From NCBI GenBank assembly GCA_019914945.1, contig CM034101.1:941188-1005187 (forward strand): a stretch of 64,000 nucleotides of DNA. Reading direction: 5' to 3'. Shown piece after piece: positions 1 to 14,200 of this stretch. Position 1 is the first letter of the stretch. Each line of letters starts with the position of its first letter. The position numbers were made by a program, and so were the translations under genes. Source of the DNA: Typha latifolia. Lineage: Eukaryota; Streptophyta; Magnoliopsida; Poales; Typhaceae. The notes under the pieces are model-generated. The model made no database searches. It had not been told where the DNA came from and worked only from the letters and a program-made list of their open reading frames with translations.

Positions 1-318
1 AGTAAAATACGATGAAAAAATAATCATTGCAATTTTGTTGAGACTAAGTGTGAGAGGTTTGAGGCTAACTGACAGGGTTAAAAGTGAAATTTTGCTAATA
101 ATGTAATTTGACTTTATTCATAATAGGGATGTATATAGATTTCTAGAAGATACAGGGACTAATTCGAAAAAGTTGCTAATCTCGCTGGGTCCCATACCTT
201 CCCCCTTATATGGTCTGTTTCTCGCCATTGCCGAGGAACTCCATCCCATCCACTTCGCCGCTTCTTAGTCTTCCCCTTTTACAAAAAGAGAACTTCTCTC
301 ACCGATTTGGAGCCGAGG
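1..318 (+). promoter_or_regulatory. Upstream region of the helicase gene
   Basis: No ORF is supported here. The stretch ends in a C/T-rich leader (about 190-315) just before the first ATG of the helicase, so it should hold the promoter and 5' UTR. No single element could be assigned with confidence. Confidence 0.4.
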
Positions 319-3300
319 ATGGACGGAGAGAGGAAACCCTTCCTGCGTAACAAATCGTCTCCTCCGATCTCCGTCCATCAATTCGTCACCCTCATGGCTC
401 CGCTCATTGATCTAGAGAAGGTTCATCCTCTGCTTCGCTCTATATCCCTTGTGTCTTTGAATGCATAGTTAAATATTTCATTTCTCATGGCTTCTATAGG
501 AGGCTGAGATAACCGCATCCATCGCTTCGTCTGCATCGAGAAACTTGGATATTGCCCAGAAGAGGGGCTCTGTTATTGCTAACCTCAAATGTACCGATGC
601 TCAGGTCTGTCTATATGTTCTGCAGTTTATGTTTAACTCTACGATGTATGAAGTGATTAATTTTTATTGCACTCACATGGTTGGTAGACAGGATTGATGG
701 GTAAAACCCTTCTCGAGTTCCAGCCTAATAAGGGGGACATTCTTCCTTCTCATAAGGTGATGGTCGTGCTAATACTCGCTCAAATCTTTTTACATTTTTA
801 TTGCTTATCTAGGAGTTAGGAGCAAGTACTTCTGTCTATTCATATACTAAGCATTTCATTCAAGATCAATGTTCCAATAACTTTCTCCCGTTTAATAGGG
901 TATATGATGCTTAGCCATAGTGGGTGCTTTAAGCCTAAAGGCGGTCTTTAAAATCAATTCGAGTTATTTTTGGTGAAACTTAATTGTTATTTCTTCTCGG
1001 CGCAGTTTGGGACACATGATGTAGTCGTTCTGAAACAAAATAAGGCTGATGCAGGATCTGCTTCACTTGGGCAAGGTGTCGTTTATCGCTTGAAGGTAAT
1101 GTAAATCATCCAATGATTATTGAAGATGTCAGTCTTTCTTCTTTCGAAATATGGTTGGAAGATAACTATTTAAAATAAACAGGAGACTTCCATTACTGTT
1201 GCTTTTGATGATATCCCTGAAGATGGATTGAACAGCCCTTTGCGTCTTGAGAAGGTTGCGAATGAGGTATTATGTTAGTGACGTATTGTGCTGAATGACA
1301 GTTTTCTTCTTCATCTTCTGTTGACTGTTGCTTATCAATCTCATTAGGTACCACTAGGTTCCACAATATCGTTCTAATGATGTGAATTTCTATTGTACGG
1401 AGTAGTTTAGTTGCAGCTAGGCTAAAATAGAAGCATTCTGTTTTCCATGTTAGAGTTATAGGAGGGCTCAAACTATGCACGGATTGGTTGTAGGTTTCAC
1501 TGTCCATCAGTTGTGATTATGGACTCATTTTCATTTTATTGGATGTTCATGCTATCTACTTTGCTTTTGCTCTACTGTTTTTTTCATAGTTCAAAATAAT
1601 GATTATGGTTTCAGTTTTGGTAGGTCAGATTGAGCTTCTGATTTCTTATTATTATTCTTTGTTTAGGTGACTTATCGTAGGATGAAGGATGCACTAAATC
1701 AACTTAGTATGGCTGTACAAAAGGGACCTGCTGCAGACTTGATTCCTGTTTTATTTGGGGAAAAGCCACCAGCATTCTTAAAAGAAGTCATGCGATTTAC
1801 TCCTTTTAACAAGAATCTTGATAATTCACAGGTAATGTTTTTGTTATTTGTTCCATGTCTGTGTTTCTTGCATTTATTTATTGTGGCACCAGTCTCCATT
1901 TAAGGTATCATTCCATTCATCTAATTCAAGGATTGAAAAAAATTCATGTAGAGGCATGTGAAAGTGTCAAACAGACCAATAAGAATTGTTGGCTTTATAT
2001 CACCTATACAAAAAAAGTCGATCAACCGTGCTTCAATTCCTATTTGCAGAATTACTTTTTGAGTTGGCATCATTTTGGCTAATTCTTCTTCCTTTATTTT
2101 AGAAAGATGCCATCTCAAAGGCTCTCTCGTCAAAGAATGTGTTTTTGCTCCATGGCCCTCCTGGAACTGGGAAAACAACAACAGTGGTGGAGATAATCTT
2201 ACAAGAAGTCAAAAGAGGATCAAAGATTCTTGCATGTGCTGCTTCCAATATTGCTGTTGATAACATTGTTGAGCGACTTTTCCCTTACAGGTTTTCATAA
2301 TTAAACAATTTTTAATGATCTGTCTTTTGAGCAAATTAGGAATCACCATCCATGCCTTCACTTTTCAAACCTGAGATTGCTTATAGATATACAAGAAAAC
2401 TACTCAGCCTAAGGAGGCTTTATGTCAACATTGTTAGTATACTTCAGAATCAACCATCAAAGGTGATATTAGCAGCACTGATGTCCTTATCTATAAACTA
2501 TGGCCCACTGCTGCATGCTGCACATTTACTAGGTGTTCCTGTTAATACAGTTGCTGTTACATGTTAATACAATTCTTATTTCTTTTATGATTTCAATTTT
2601 CTAAATTTTACTTAATTTCAGCATATTATCCTTGCCTGCAAGGCAACTGTCCCTATTGCAAAGATAGTCGATCAATATTTTGGTTCAGCTCGGCACTCCC
2701 TTCCTCTTATCTTTGAGATGATTACCTTCAATTGACTTTCTTCTAGGGAAAGAGAATTATCTGCATTGGATTTGGCATTTCTGATTTATGATCACTAAAA
2801 TCAGGCATAATCTGTATCTTGCTTGTTTATTTATTTACCGTTGTTTCTTTTGCATGTCATTGCTATTGTTATTAGGAATATTCTATTACATATTTCCAAT
2901 ATAGCTGATCTGTTGGATAGTTGCTTTGAGGTCTAACCCTAGCACATTCTCATAAGCTATCTCAGTGATGCTTGACTTGTAAAAGAATCATTCTGTAACC
3001 AACTGCTTGATTATGATAGAAATGGATTTTAGTATATGATCATGTGAACGTTACTACAAAACCTCTCACTGCAAAGTTTAATTGACTCTACCTGTTTTTG
3101 TTGCTGTAAAATGTCAGAATAAAGTTGGTGAGGTTGGGACATCCTGCGCGCTTATTACCTCAGGTATTGGAGAGTGCACTTGATGCGCAGGTACTAACTC
3201 TGGAAAACTTTATGCTTTCATATCAGGCATCTAAAGGAGTGCTTCTCCTGAAGACATATATGCACATGCCTATCCATGCACAAATGCAGATGTATCAAGT

Positions 3301-6300
3301 TGCTCTTGATTATCTTTAGATCACATGTATTTGCTTTCCTATTCCATGTTGTCTATAAATACATGTTTAATACACCTCCTTGGGCTATTGCATTTACAAT
3401 GGAATATGGAACCATAACTTTAGTGCTGATATTAGTGTTGGAAGAATTAGCCATTTATCAAAAATCGGTTTACATATCAATCTTACTTGATTACTCCTTG
3501 TGAGAGAGGAGTGCTATGAGAGTGAGTGGTTGATTATGTTTTACTTACCAAAATATTCCGCATCATGTTATTTTTGCTGCTACTTTTTCTATTGTACCCT
3601 TTTCAAGATCAGTAAGATGGTCTTATAATTACACTGTGATACAGTTTCGTATTTGTTGTCCATTCTTCTTGATGAAACAAATAGTTGATTGCATGCCAGA
3701 TATGCTAAATTCTTCTATTGTTTTCTAAGTACATTTGTGGCACCTACTTATTCCATTCTTCTTGCTATTATTCTCATTAGGTATTACGAGGTGACAATAG
3801 TAGCTTGGCAGCTGATATTCGCAAGGATATGAAGGTAATTGGGGTGTTTCTGTGTTTTCTTTGTTGGACTCAATGTTGGACAAGCTTACCTACATACATC
3901 TGCATTCTAATTGCTACTTTGTAAATGTAATGTCAGCTAGAACCCAAAATAGTTGCATGGAACATTGAAAAATACCATAAGAAGTTGCTGTCGTCAGTGT
4001 TATAGGACTTATCTTTTATGTGCCTTTCAATCTCTTCTTTTGTCAGGTTTTAAATGGAAAGCTATTGAAAGTTAAAGATAAGAACACAAAAAGGGACATC
4101 CGGAAAGAGCTTAGGGTCCTTGCCAAAGAAGAGAGGAAGAGGCAGCAGCTGGCAGTCACTGATGTTATAAAAAATGCAGATGTTGTGTTGACAACTTTGA
4201 CCGGTGCATTGTCTCGCAACCTAGAAAGTACTACATTTGATTTAGTCATTATTGATGAAGCTGCTCAGGCCCTCGAGGTGGCATGTTGGATTGCTTTATT
4301 GAAGGTGCATTATTTGTTATCCAGTGATGCTTTTAGCTGCCATTTAATAAGTTATTCTGTTGTCTATTTCTTACTTTCCTTGGCAAACCGTCTCACTTGT
4401 TATGATTGCGTCGATGGGGAGTCTTTTTTGCTTCAGCAAAGTTTGCTGAGATTACTGCTTTGAACCTAAAGGATGTCTTCAAATCATCAAATGTGAGATA
4501 TAGATAGTACTTCCAGAAGAACTTACTGTCGACTTGTGGCACTTGCTTTAGCATAAACGTGGGAGTGCACTTCACATAAAGCTTAAGGCTCGTATGTTCA
4601 TACTGGTCTGACTTAGGAATCCAAGAGGATGTACCACACCTTAGTATATTAGACCTAGGATTTACTTAGTCAAGACTTGCAGATGTGCTGGTTGGTGTTC
4701 GCCCCAAGAATCGCGATCTATAAGTTCTCTATATGAAGTCAGTTTCATTTGTTGGCATGCGTCAGCATGGGTCAAAACAGCAGACCACTGGTTGGATGCT
4801 TGGCACATGTGGCCCTATGCATTTAAACTTAACATAAGGCTCATATATGTGCTTTTGCAGGGATCAAGGTGTATGCTTGCGGGGGACCATCTGCAGCTTC
4901 CTCCAACAATACAAAGTGTTGAAGCTGAGAAGAAAGGATTAGGAAAAACCCTGTTTGAACGTCTGGCTGGATTTTATGGAGAGGAAATCACATCTATGCT
5001 CACTGTACAATACCGCATGCACGAACTCATTATGAGCTGGTCATCTAAAGAACTCTACAATGATAAGGTCACAATAGTACTTTTCACTCTTTTGAACTCA
5101 TTCCATGAAATATAGGCATGTAATTCTACTTTTCTACTCTCTAAGCAATCATTATGCCTTGTTTCTGTTGCTGGATGCTTCCTATTTGTTATTTTCAGAT
5201 AAATGCCCATCCAAGTGTTGCTGGACATATGCTCTATGATCTTGAAGACGTAAAGAGAACATCTTCGACAGAACCCACCCTTCTTCTCATTGACACGACT
5301 GGGTAGATATTCTTTCTCTATTGTATCTGTTTCAGCTATTTACAAGCTGACTTATGAGTTTAATGTCTTTAGCTTTCAGGCACCTGTGTGTGCCTGTCCT
5401 CACCTTGTCTTATGTTAATAATGTTTTTTTGCTGCTGCTTTTCCTTGTGGTCTGTCATTAATTTATTGTTCTTATACATTGTTCTCTTGTAAGTATTACA
5501 TGTCTTATGTAGTATAGGTGTGACATGGAAGAGGTAAAAGATGAAGAAGGTAGCACTATGAATGAAGGTGAGGCGACAGTATCCATTGCTCATGCAAAAC
5601 AACTTGTTGAGAGCGGGGTTCCTGCATCTGATATTGGAATCATCACTCCTTATGCTGCACAGGTACTTTACTGTGTTCTTGTCATCACATGAAATTTCTA
5701 ATAAATGCCTGCCATCTGTATGTTTGGCTCTTTATGGAACCAGTTGGTTTGTCGGTTTAGAGTTTCTATGCATTTGAATCTGATAGAACTTGGTTATCAA
5801 TTGATGTAACCTTTTGATGAACCCTTTGTTAGATATCTATTTCTGCCTCACTTTATATCTTCTTTTATTATAATTTTGGCCTTCTCTACATGACCAAGTG
5901 TCTCGTATATGACTCAAAAAGGCAGTCAAGAACCTGTAGTAGTCCTTATACCTTTAGTGTCCTACATTATTATGCTGTTCTTGTGAGACTCAAATCGCCC
6001 CAATGTGATGATACAGGTACAATGTCTTAGGATAATGAGAAGTAAAGAAGACAGACTAAAGGATGTCGAGATATCCACAGTTGATGGCTTCCAGGGTCGG
6101 GAAAAAGAGGCCATTATCATTTCCATGGTCAGATCTAACTCAAAAAAAGAGGTAACTGGATTCACATCATTTTTTACGATAGGCATACTCATTGGCTGCA
6201 TTTTCATTTCAGATTCCTGTATGTCTTTTTTTCTCAGGTTGGTTTTCTGAGTGACCATAGGCGAATGAATGTTGCCGTGACACGCGCTAGAAGGCAGTGC

Positions 6301-6414
6301 TGTCTTGTATGTGATGCTGAAACTGTAAGCAATGACAGCTTCTTAAAACGGTTGGTTGAATACTTTGAGGAGCATGGAGAATATCAAAGTGCATCTGAGT
6401 ATGTACAAGATTAA
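319..6414 (+). CDS. SMUBP-2/IGHMBP2-like superfamily 1 DNA/RNA helicase
   Basis: Predicted UPF1-like SF1 helicase of 651 aa, close in size to the plant SMUBP-2-type protein At2g03270. It should unwind nucleic acid using ATP; the cellular substrate is unknown. Fifteen exons join in frame: 319-420, 500-604, 688-756, 1006-1095, 1183-1266, 1667-1831, 2103-2290, 3118-3190, 3781-3834, 4047-4304, 4861-5067, 5199-5302, 5518-5662, 6017-6151, 6238-6414. Visible motifs in order are Walker [10 protein letters not shown] (about 223-231), Walker B DEAAQ (380-384), motif [12 protein letters not shown] (from 404), motif IV QYRMH (446-450), motif [12 protein letters not shown] (from 569) and motif [12 protein letters not shown] (603-612). 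The region around [11 protein letters not shown] also matches the IGHMBP2 group. The N-terminal part (about 1-200) corresponds to the 1B/stalk region. There is no R3H or AN1 zinc-finger tail as in the animal protein, which is normal for this shorter plant form. The catalytic set looks intact. Confidence 0.94.
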
Positions 6415-7732
6415 CACAGCATGCATCGCAAACTATCTGCGCACTCCCTTTAGATTCACTGAGAGCATATAATGAACGATCTGCAGATCAACTGCTGGAA
6501 AGTAGGAGCCTGGAACCTATGATGCTGGCTCATTCATATATCTGCAGATGTTCCTGTAACATTGTAGACTGGTACATTTAGAATCAATGAAGTTTATAAA
6601 CAGTGCTAGATATGTGATGTTTTATGCCTTATGCTGGAAATATATACCATATTGACTACGACTAAGTCTTTCTTTTAACGAAAAAGGAGAGAGGAACAGC
6701 CCATTTATTCTAGATGCTTAATCAATATCAATTACAAATAGAAAGACTAACTTACCGTCTCCTTTTCTCAAAGAATACCTACCACCGGGAGGAAAGTTCC
6801 GGATGGAGGCAGAAGGCTGCAAAGCTTTGGATACCATTCTACTACGAGAAAGGCAGCCAGTTCCATTGGATCCCCATTGTACCATCCTTGAGCGTTAAAC
6901 TTTGAAACCTTCCTAATAATTCATAATTCGGAAACTACTTTGAGCTTAAACGCGAGAACCTCGAATAGTTATCGAACTATGAATTAAATTCACTGTGACT
7001 GTGAACTTTACCTGTGCAGTGAGATAGATGCACGGTCCACCCTCAAACTTACTAGTCACCTCATGGTCCCCGTTTACTCACAACCACACTCAAGTGATCT
7101 CCAGAATTTTATTGAGAATAAAAGAAGAGAAGATGCTTAATTTTTTTTTTTTTTTTTGGCGAATACCATATATGCCGACAGAATATTCCATGGATTATTC
7201 GTTATTCTGGAGATGGCAATGAGGCGAGGTATATGCCCAAACTAAGCCTCTTCAGATCCATCCAAAATTTATTACTCTTCTTTTATATCTTTTGTTGGGT
7301 ACCAGGTTTAGTCTCAGTGCAGTCTTCGATTTTGTGATTTCCCCCCCCAAAAAAAGTTGGAATTAATTAACGAGAGTGAGAAATTTCATTCGTATTTACC
7401 TATTTAAATCTAAATTCAATATTTAGGTGATAAACCTCTCTAATTTTCTTATTGTGTGGATAAATTAGAGACAATTGCACTCGTATTAAGTAGAAAGGTT
7501 CGGATTAATGAATTATAAATGATTCGAATCGGAGATTCTCATCGTGTTACAGTATATATATACCCCATAGTTAATCGAATAGTAAGTATATTGTAGTTAT
7601 TCCCGAGCCAGTAGGGGCAGAGAGAGATCAATCATCCGGAGTCCGGACTCCCTTCTTTTCTGCGCTTTCGTCCTCCCTTCCCTCTATTAATAGTGGGAGA
7701 TTAAAAGCTCGAGGAAGTAAAAATCCAAATCA
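6415..7732. other. Intergenic region between helicase and IMPase genes
   Basis: Holds the 3' UTR of the helicase, AT-rich spacer with a T-run near 7140-7158, and the promoter and leader of the phosphatase gene. The short open frames here have no recognisable protein character. Confidence 0.5.
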
Positions 7733-10408
7733 ATGGCGACGGGCGAGAAAGGTATGCGCTCGAATCACTTCCCTTTTGCTTCCGTCGTTGATTGATTGAT
7801 TTTCTTCCTTCCGCGCTCATTACTTGCTCTGATTAGTAGATTCGCATACGGAGTTGCTCGCCGCGGCGGTGGAGGCCGCAACGAGAGCCGGAGATGTAAG
7901 TCTCGTCTCCTCTTTTCCACATCTGGATTCGGATTTGGACTTGGATTCGGAACTCCTCATCTCTTTTTCCTCTTCCTATTTTTCAATTCTTTTTGGGGAT
8001 TTGTTTTTTTTTTTCGCCTATTAATTTGTGATTCGCTTTTCTGAAACCATCTCGCAGGTTATCCGCAAAGGGTTTTACCAGACGAAGCATGTGGAGCACA
8101 AAGGCCTGGTGCTCACTCTTTCTCTGTTTCTATTTAATATCGTTTGAGTTCTTTGTATGAAATCTTTTATCATATGTTTTAGATTAATGAAACAATGCAA
8201 ACGATTGGTGGGAAATTAATAATGTAGGTTGACTTGGTGACGGAAACTGATAAGGCATGTGAAGATCTCATCTTCGATCACCTTAAGAAGCTCTATCCTG
8301 ATCACAAGGTTTGACCTTCTCATCCTCCACAACTTCCTCTTTGCCATTTTAATCTATTCTCCTTACTTAATATTATTTTGTTCATGTTTGATCGTAGTTT
8401 ATTGGTGAAGAGACATCTGCTGTTTATGGTACTGCCGAGCTCACCGATGAACCCACTTGGATTGTCGACCCCCTTGACGGAACCACTAATTTCGTCCATG
8501 GGTATATATTGGTGTTTAGTTATAAGAATTGAAAGGTTGTTCCTTTTTCTTCCTTTTCTAATGGCAGTCCTTACAGGTTCCCGTTTGTTTGTGTATCTAT
8601 TGGTCTTACTATTGGGAAGGTTCTCACAGTTGGTGTTGTATACAACCCTGTATTGAATGAGGTAAGATTGTATTTTAATTATCTGTTTTTTTTTCTTTGT
8701 AGCAGGACGATTCCTGATGAAGGTTAATATGTGGTTTACAATTTCAACTTTATGATGCGGCTAAAGTGTAGCTAGATTTTTCTAGTTCCCGTGAGAGCTC
8801 ATCCGTTTTCTCCTTTTAATATTTGACAAAGTTCAAAGAAGGAGATATATCTTTGCTATCTGTTTCGGAATTGATCTGGATTTCACATTTAATTTGTAAT
8901 TATTCTATTCTGTTCTAGACTAGTCCTGTTTGACTGCTTTAAGTTTTGACATACTTTTTCTTTCTGTTTCTTCTGTTCGCCAATGAAATAACTATAATCA
9001 ATTTCTACTTGTAGCTCTTTACAGCTGTTCGTGGACAAGGTGCTTTCCTCAATGGATCTCCAATTAAAGGTAATAGGACTTTGCTAGCCCCTAGATTGAG
9101 AAATTGCAGCTTATTGAACATTCTAATCTGTTAGTAACATTCGAAAAGTTTGAACTTGTAACAGCTTCATCTCAAACTGAGCTGATGAAATCTCTCCTTG
9201 TAACAGAGGTATACTTGACATTTTTGGTCAATATAATTCAGGGTGCATCCTCTCTTGATTCATCAATTATGTGATCTTTTTGTTCCCTGTTGAATTTTAG
9301 TAGAATACTATAGGTTTACAATTTCATCCTTTTCATTTGGTTTCTAATGGAACATTTATTGTGATTGTGTGGTCAATCGCCATTGAATGAGTACTTGCAA
9401 ACAGTGGAACCTATGCCTCTCCTAAAGTACTTGTGTTGACACAACACAACGGTGGTATTGGCATTAGATTTGGGTCAGGTTTAAACTTTCACTAGAGCAA
9501 TCATGTAGGGGAGGAATATTGTAACTTGTAAGCTATTAGTAAGTGTAGCTCAACCCATATGACATGTATCTATGTATGAGAAGTTGATTCTTCCATTTGT
9601 TTTTCCATGTAATTGTGTAAAAAACCAGCACTGGTGCCCCAGGCTTCTCTTCTCTTTATCTTACATGATGTCCTAGTATTTATTCAGATATTATCTGTTA
9701 TGTTCTCACAAAAAGAAGCATTCTTTAATTCATTTGTTGTTTTATTGTCATGAAGACTCATGGTATTAATATCTGGATATTCTTTGGTCATTTTGGAAGT
9801 GGCATCTGATTTGAGTAACAAAAGTAGCACTTGAGCAGGTTGGGACAAAGCGAGATGTATCAACTGTGGATGCTACTACTAACAGAATCAACAGTTTGCT
9901 CTTCAAGGTAGATTTCTATTTGTTTTACAGCATTGAAGTTGCATCGTGGTGATAATTTTTCTTCTTGTTTCAGGTGAGATCTATCAGAATGTGCGGTTCC
10001 GTAGCTATGGACCTTTGTGGCGTCGCATGTGGTAGGCTTGATCTCTGTTACGAGACTGGATTTGGTGGCCCATGGTATGTCTATTACAGTAATAACTAAT
10101 AACCACCTGCCGTTGATTAAAAAGGTGCTGTGAAACCGCTAATGATGGTTATTTTGCTGTCCTCAGGGATGTGGCAGCGGGGGCTGTGATTCTTCAGGAA
10201 GCTGGAGGCCTTGTTTTTGACCCGTAAGTTATTCACAACCAACATAGAATAAAACAATTGACATTAGGCACAGCTCTTAGTGTAACCTAATTTATTTTTT
10301 CTCTATATCAGAGACGGCGGAGAATTTGACATCATGTCTCGGAGGGTTGCAGCATCAAATGGTCATCTAAAGGATGCCTTCATCAAGGAATTGAAGCTGA
10401 CCGAGTAA
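7733..10408 (+). CDS. VTC4: Inositol monophosphatase / L-galactose-1-phosphate phosphatase
   Basis: Predicted 273-aa Mg2+-dependent phosphatase of the inositol monophosphatase family, matching plant VTC4/IMP in length (about 270 aa). Family members hydrolyse myo-inositol phosphate and L-galactose 1-phosphate, linking inositol recycling and ascorbate synthesis. Twelve exons: 7733-7751, 7837-7895, 8058-8108, 8228-8308, 8398-8501, 8577-8661, 9015-9069, 9165-9208, 9839-9907, 9974-10074, 10167-10223, 10312-10408. Metal and substrate motifs are visible: GEET (73-76), DPLDGTTNF (94-102) and WDVAAG (223-228). The [10 protein letters not shown] segment near residue 44 is also typical. The first coding exon is only 19 nt, so the start is easily missed; ATG at 7733 gives a conventional MATGEK start. 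Assignment to VTC4 rather than a plastid IMPL paralogue rests on the lack of a transit peptide and on overall similarity. Confidence 0.94.
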
Positions 10409-11207
10409 AGTCCCTATTGAAGAAGATAGAAATGCCTGCCTCCTGAATTTAAATCTCTTTATTTTCTTATCTTATTGGCATTGTATCACCTAGATGTTTC
10501 AATTTTCTTATGGGCATATATTTAAAGATTTTCTTTCTCGATCCATACTGCTGACGGTTTTCAAGTCAGCTGTCTGATGTTGCCTCAAGATTAAGCAGTC
10601 TTATTTTTCAGACATCTTCTTTGCTTCTTGTTTTCCTACTACTGCAATGTCTTATGGTGTAACTGGGTTGTTCATATCAAGATCATCTTCAGTGTTTCGA
10701 ATTAAGCACGAAATAATCATCTTAATCCGTGGGCTAATAGAGGAAAACTATCAAATCAGATGATGAGGGTGCTATGCAACTACTCCATTGCTAAGAATAT
10801 CCTAGTTCAAATATTCGTAAATTGTCATTATTGAAATTTTTTATTTTGTATTCTTTTTGTCTAAAGTTAAAAAAAAATAAAAAGTCAGGACTTCTGTTCT
10901 AAAAGGCCAGTTTTGGGCAGATACCATGAATATTTTGGTTGCGCCCCTACCTTAACCCTTTACAATCACAAACTAAACATAATCATCACATTAATTAATA
11001 AAAAGAAACATAATTATCATATCAATAATGGAATCCTCCGAATTTCTCTACAACAAAGAACAGATAATACTACATTTCCAACATACACGCACAGATAGAT
11101 AACGGTCAATGAGACTCAGTTGACATCACCGTCCTGCATCAACACAATATGCTGAAGCGATAAATTCCTCTCCCAAGTTGCAAAAAGTGTTGCATATTTT
11201 TATGATT
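10409..11207. other. Convergent intergenic region (IMPase and kinesin 3' ends)
   Basis: AT-rich spacer between two converging genes. It should hold both 3' UTRs. No gene is supported. Confidence 0.5.
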
Positions 11208-14200
11208 TTATCGGTAGGCAGGTCCAAATGCAGCTCTCCATGATTGATCCTCATCAGAAATTTGAGGTTTGGAATCCTCTGCAATCTCAGACTCGTTACG
11301 GTAGAATGGCTCCAATGCAGATTCTGGAAGTCGGCTCTCCGCAAGGTAATGCTTCATAGTGATAATCTCCATTGCGTGCTTCTTCTTCATCTTGTCAGCT
11401 AGCTTCCTCAATCTGTCAATCTCTTGCTGTGCTCCTGCATACTTCTCCTGCACCAGAGAAGTTATAACAAGATTAAGAATTATGTGTCTCTCTGCTTCAG
11501 CAGAACGGTCTCTAAATTCGAATCTGATAGAGTTAAACGTACCTCTGCTTGTGAAACTGCTGCTTCTGCTTCTCTCAACCGCACAAGGAGTTCTCCGGCA
11601 GCATGTACAGCTTCAGCAGTGTCACGGAGCTGAATGCGGAGTCTCCTGTTCTGCTCCTTTAGGCAGGCTCTCTCTTTCTCTCTGTCGATCCTCAAAGTGG
11701 AGAGCTCTGCGGAAAGAGCTGCAGCAAAAGCAGAGCCAGACCCCTTCCGTCCTGCTTTTAGAGCTGCTTTCTTCACCTCTGCTATCCCTTCCATGACCTT
11801 GCGGTGCTTCTCGAGAAGATCATTGTAGTTTTCCTGAAGCTCTACGTAGTGTTCAACAATCATAGTATGCCCATGGATGGCCCGGTGCAACGCATCATCC
11901 AATTCTGCGGTGCAATTCTTCTCCATGTTTAATTCCATCTCTTTCTTCTCTGCGAGTCTTCGGTTTGATTCAAGATCGAGTCTCAGCTCTTCGGTTAGAG
12001 ATATCCATCTGCTCTCTGACTCTGTCCACCGTTGTCTTTCCTTCTCTAGCTCTTCCTCTCTGATATCTGGAGTGACACCATTTCTTATCTGATCAAGCAG
12101 TGAATCATCTTTCACAGAATTGGTGGCACAGCACTTCAGCTGATTTCTTAGGCTCTCAATTTCGCGCAGAAGTGCTTCCCTCTCACTACTATCAAATGAT
12201 GTGTTATTATCCCGTTCTGGGTCACTCAGAGATGCCACAGATTGCTTGACGGAATTGTCATTCAAAAGCTGCAAGATTCGAAAAATTACAAACAACATAC
12301 ATAAAGAGTGTAGAATTATAAAAAGGTTCCTCAAGAGACACAAACCGTCGCGTGTTCAGCTTCCAAAGATGTGGTTCCTTCACTTCTGAGCTCCTTAACA
12401 GTTGCAAGGCCATCAGTTAAGGATGCAACACAAAGGATCTCCTCATCTTTGCTCTGCCCCTGAGTTGAATTTTGACAATCTCCTTGCTTACGTTGATCGA
12501 CCTACAAAATTTTTAAACGAAAAACCTGTCAATTATACTTCAAATAGCACCTGCAACTCTGGTTAGGAATATAATCAACCAAAGAAGATTTACCAGAGAA
12601 CTTAGATGCTTGATTCTAGCTTCCTGTTCTGCACATAGAGCTTCAAGTTCCATCTCTCTCTTGGAAGCATTTGTGGGAACTATATTATCCTGCTGGTATA
12701 TCAAGTAAAAAAGGTTCAAAACAAGCCAATCTAAAAGAGTTAACTATATCACTGGCATACCTTAAGGGATGATTTCTGCAATACATTGCTAGCACTTGTC
12801 TCACTGATGAGATTATGCTCATTTTCCACCACTTTCTTGCAAGACGAACATAGGAAGGAAGAGACATTTCTTTGTTCCTCTGGTAATGTTTGGATGCCAG
12901 AATTGACCTTTTCGACCGAGTGACATGAGTTCAATGCTAAGTGATCCAAGGAAAGACCAACAATTGACATCCTTGATGCTGAATTACGCTGATGATAATC
13001 TATCACCTGCAAGCCATGGTGAAGGCTTGCAGCTAAGGACTCAGTGGGACTGAGCTTGGTGGACTGCAAGGATGAGCGAACACCATCAACCTTCCCAGGG
13101 GAATCTTTGATGGAATTGGAGATTGAGTACCCAGATGCACTTCTCTTGCCAACTGAAAGAAGACCTGGTGAGAGGACATTTTTCTTGAACTTAGGAGAAG
13201 AGCACAATGTTGGATCTTGGAGCACTGGCAATTGTTGGCAGGGACTGATGGAAAGGCTATACTTCGTTGGAGAGCCTAGGAGAGGATTATCTTTTGCATC
13301 GTCAGAAGCATCTCCGCATAGTAAGGAGCTCTTAGTAGATGCAGCAATGCTACTACATGCTGTAAGTTCAGATACTTCAGAATGCTCTTCCTCAAGTCTA
13401 TCTTCTCTTTGCATTGACTGGATATTAGATTCTTTGCCGTCAGCAATATGAAGATTTGTTCCTTCATCTCTTTCTAATTTTGAACTCTCCTTAGAAGTAT
13501 CACATAGTTGAACCTGGTCCTCCAGCATATCCTTCAAATTATCTTCAGAGGAAGAATGTAGAATGCTTATCTGGTCGCATAATTCTTTTACGTCCTCTTC
13601 ATCAACATCTATTTCTTCTTCAGACTCAATATCAATACGAGGTAAAATCAATGAGCGGTTGAGGCTCACTCTCAAAACTTTCAAGCTCTCACGAGCATTA
13701 TGCCCTTTGAAGTAATCACCAGTGTTAGTGCCGTTAGGGATGCCTTTGTAAGACTTTGTCCTTATAAGCTCTTCCTGTAGCCAGAGAACAATAGAATGAG
13801 GTTGAAGTACTTATTCATGATCTGTTAGTCTTTCGAAAATTGTCTACCTTTAATTGACGAATCTGATCGCTCAAACCATTGACATCATCTTCTGTTATTT
13901 CATTTATCACTGCTTTATTTTGTATATTCTTTGCTCGCTCTCCAAATCGTAGTGTACTCAAAGTGCCAGCTTTACATCTACATTCACCACATTTAAGGAT
14001 AATTTAGGAAACCTGCATAGTTCTAACAAGACAGGAATAAGTCTGTAAGGTACCTATCATTAGAAGAAATGGCACATATAAGTGTAGTCTTTGAATTGCC
14101 ACCAAGCATATCCTGCAATAAATGTGTCAAACAGGAATCCATGTACAAAATCTTCTGATCTCTTCCCAAATTTGTGACGTCTGCAAGAATATTAACCAAC

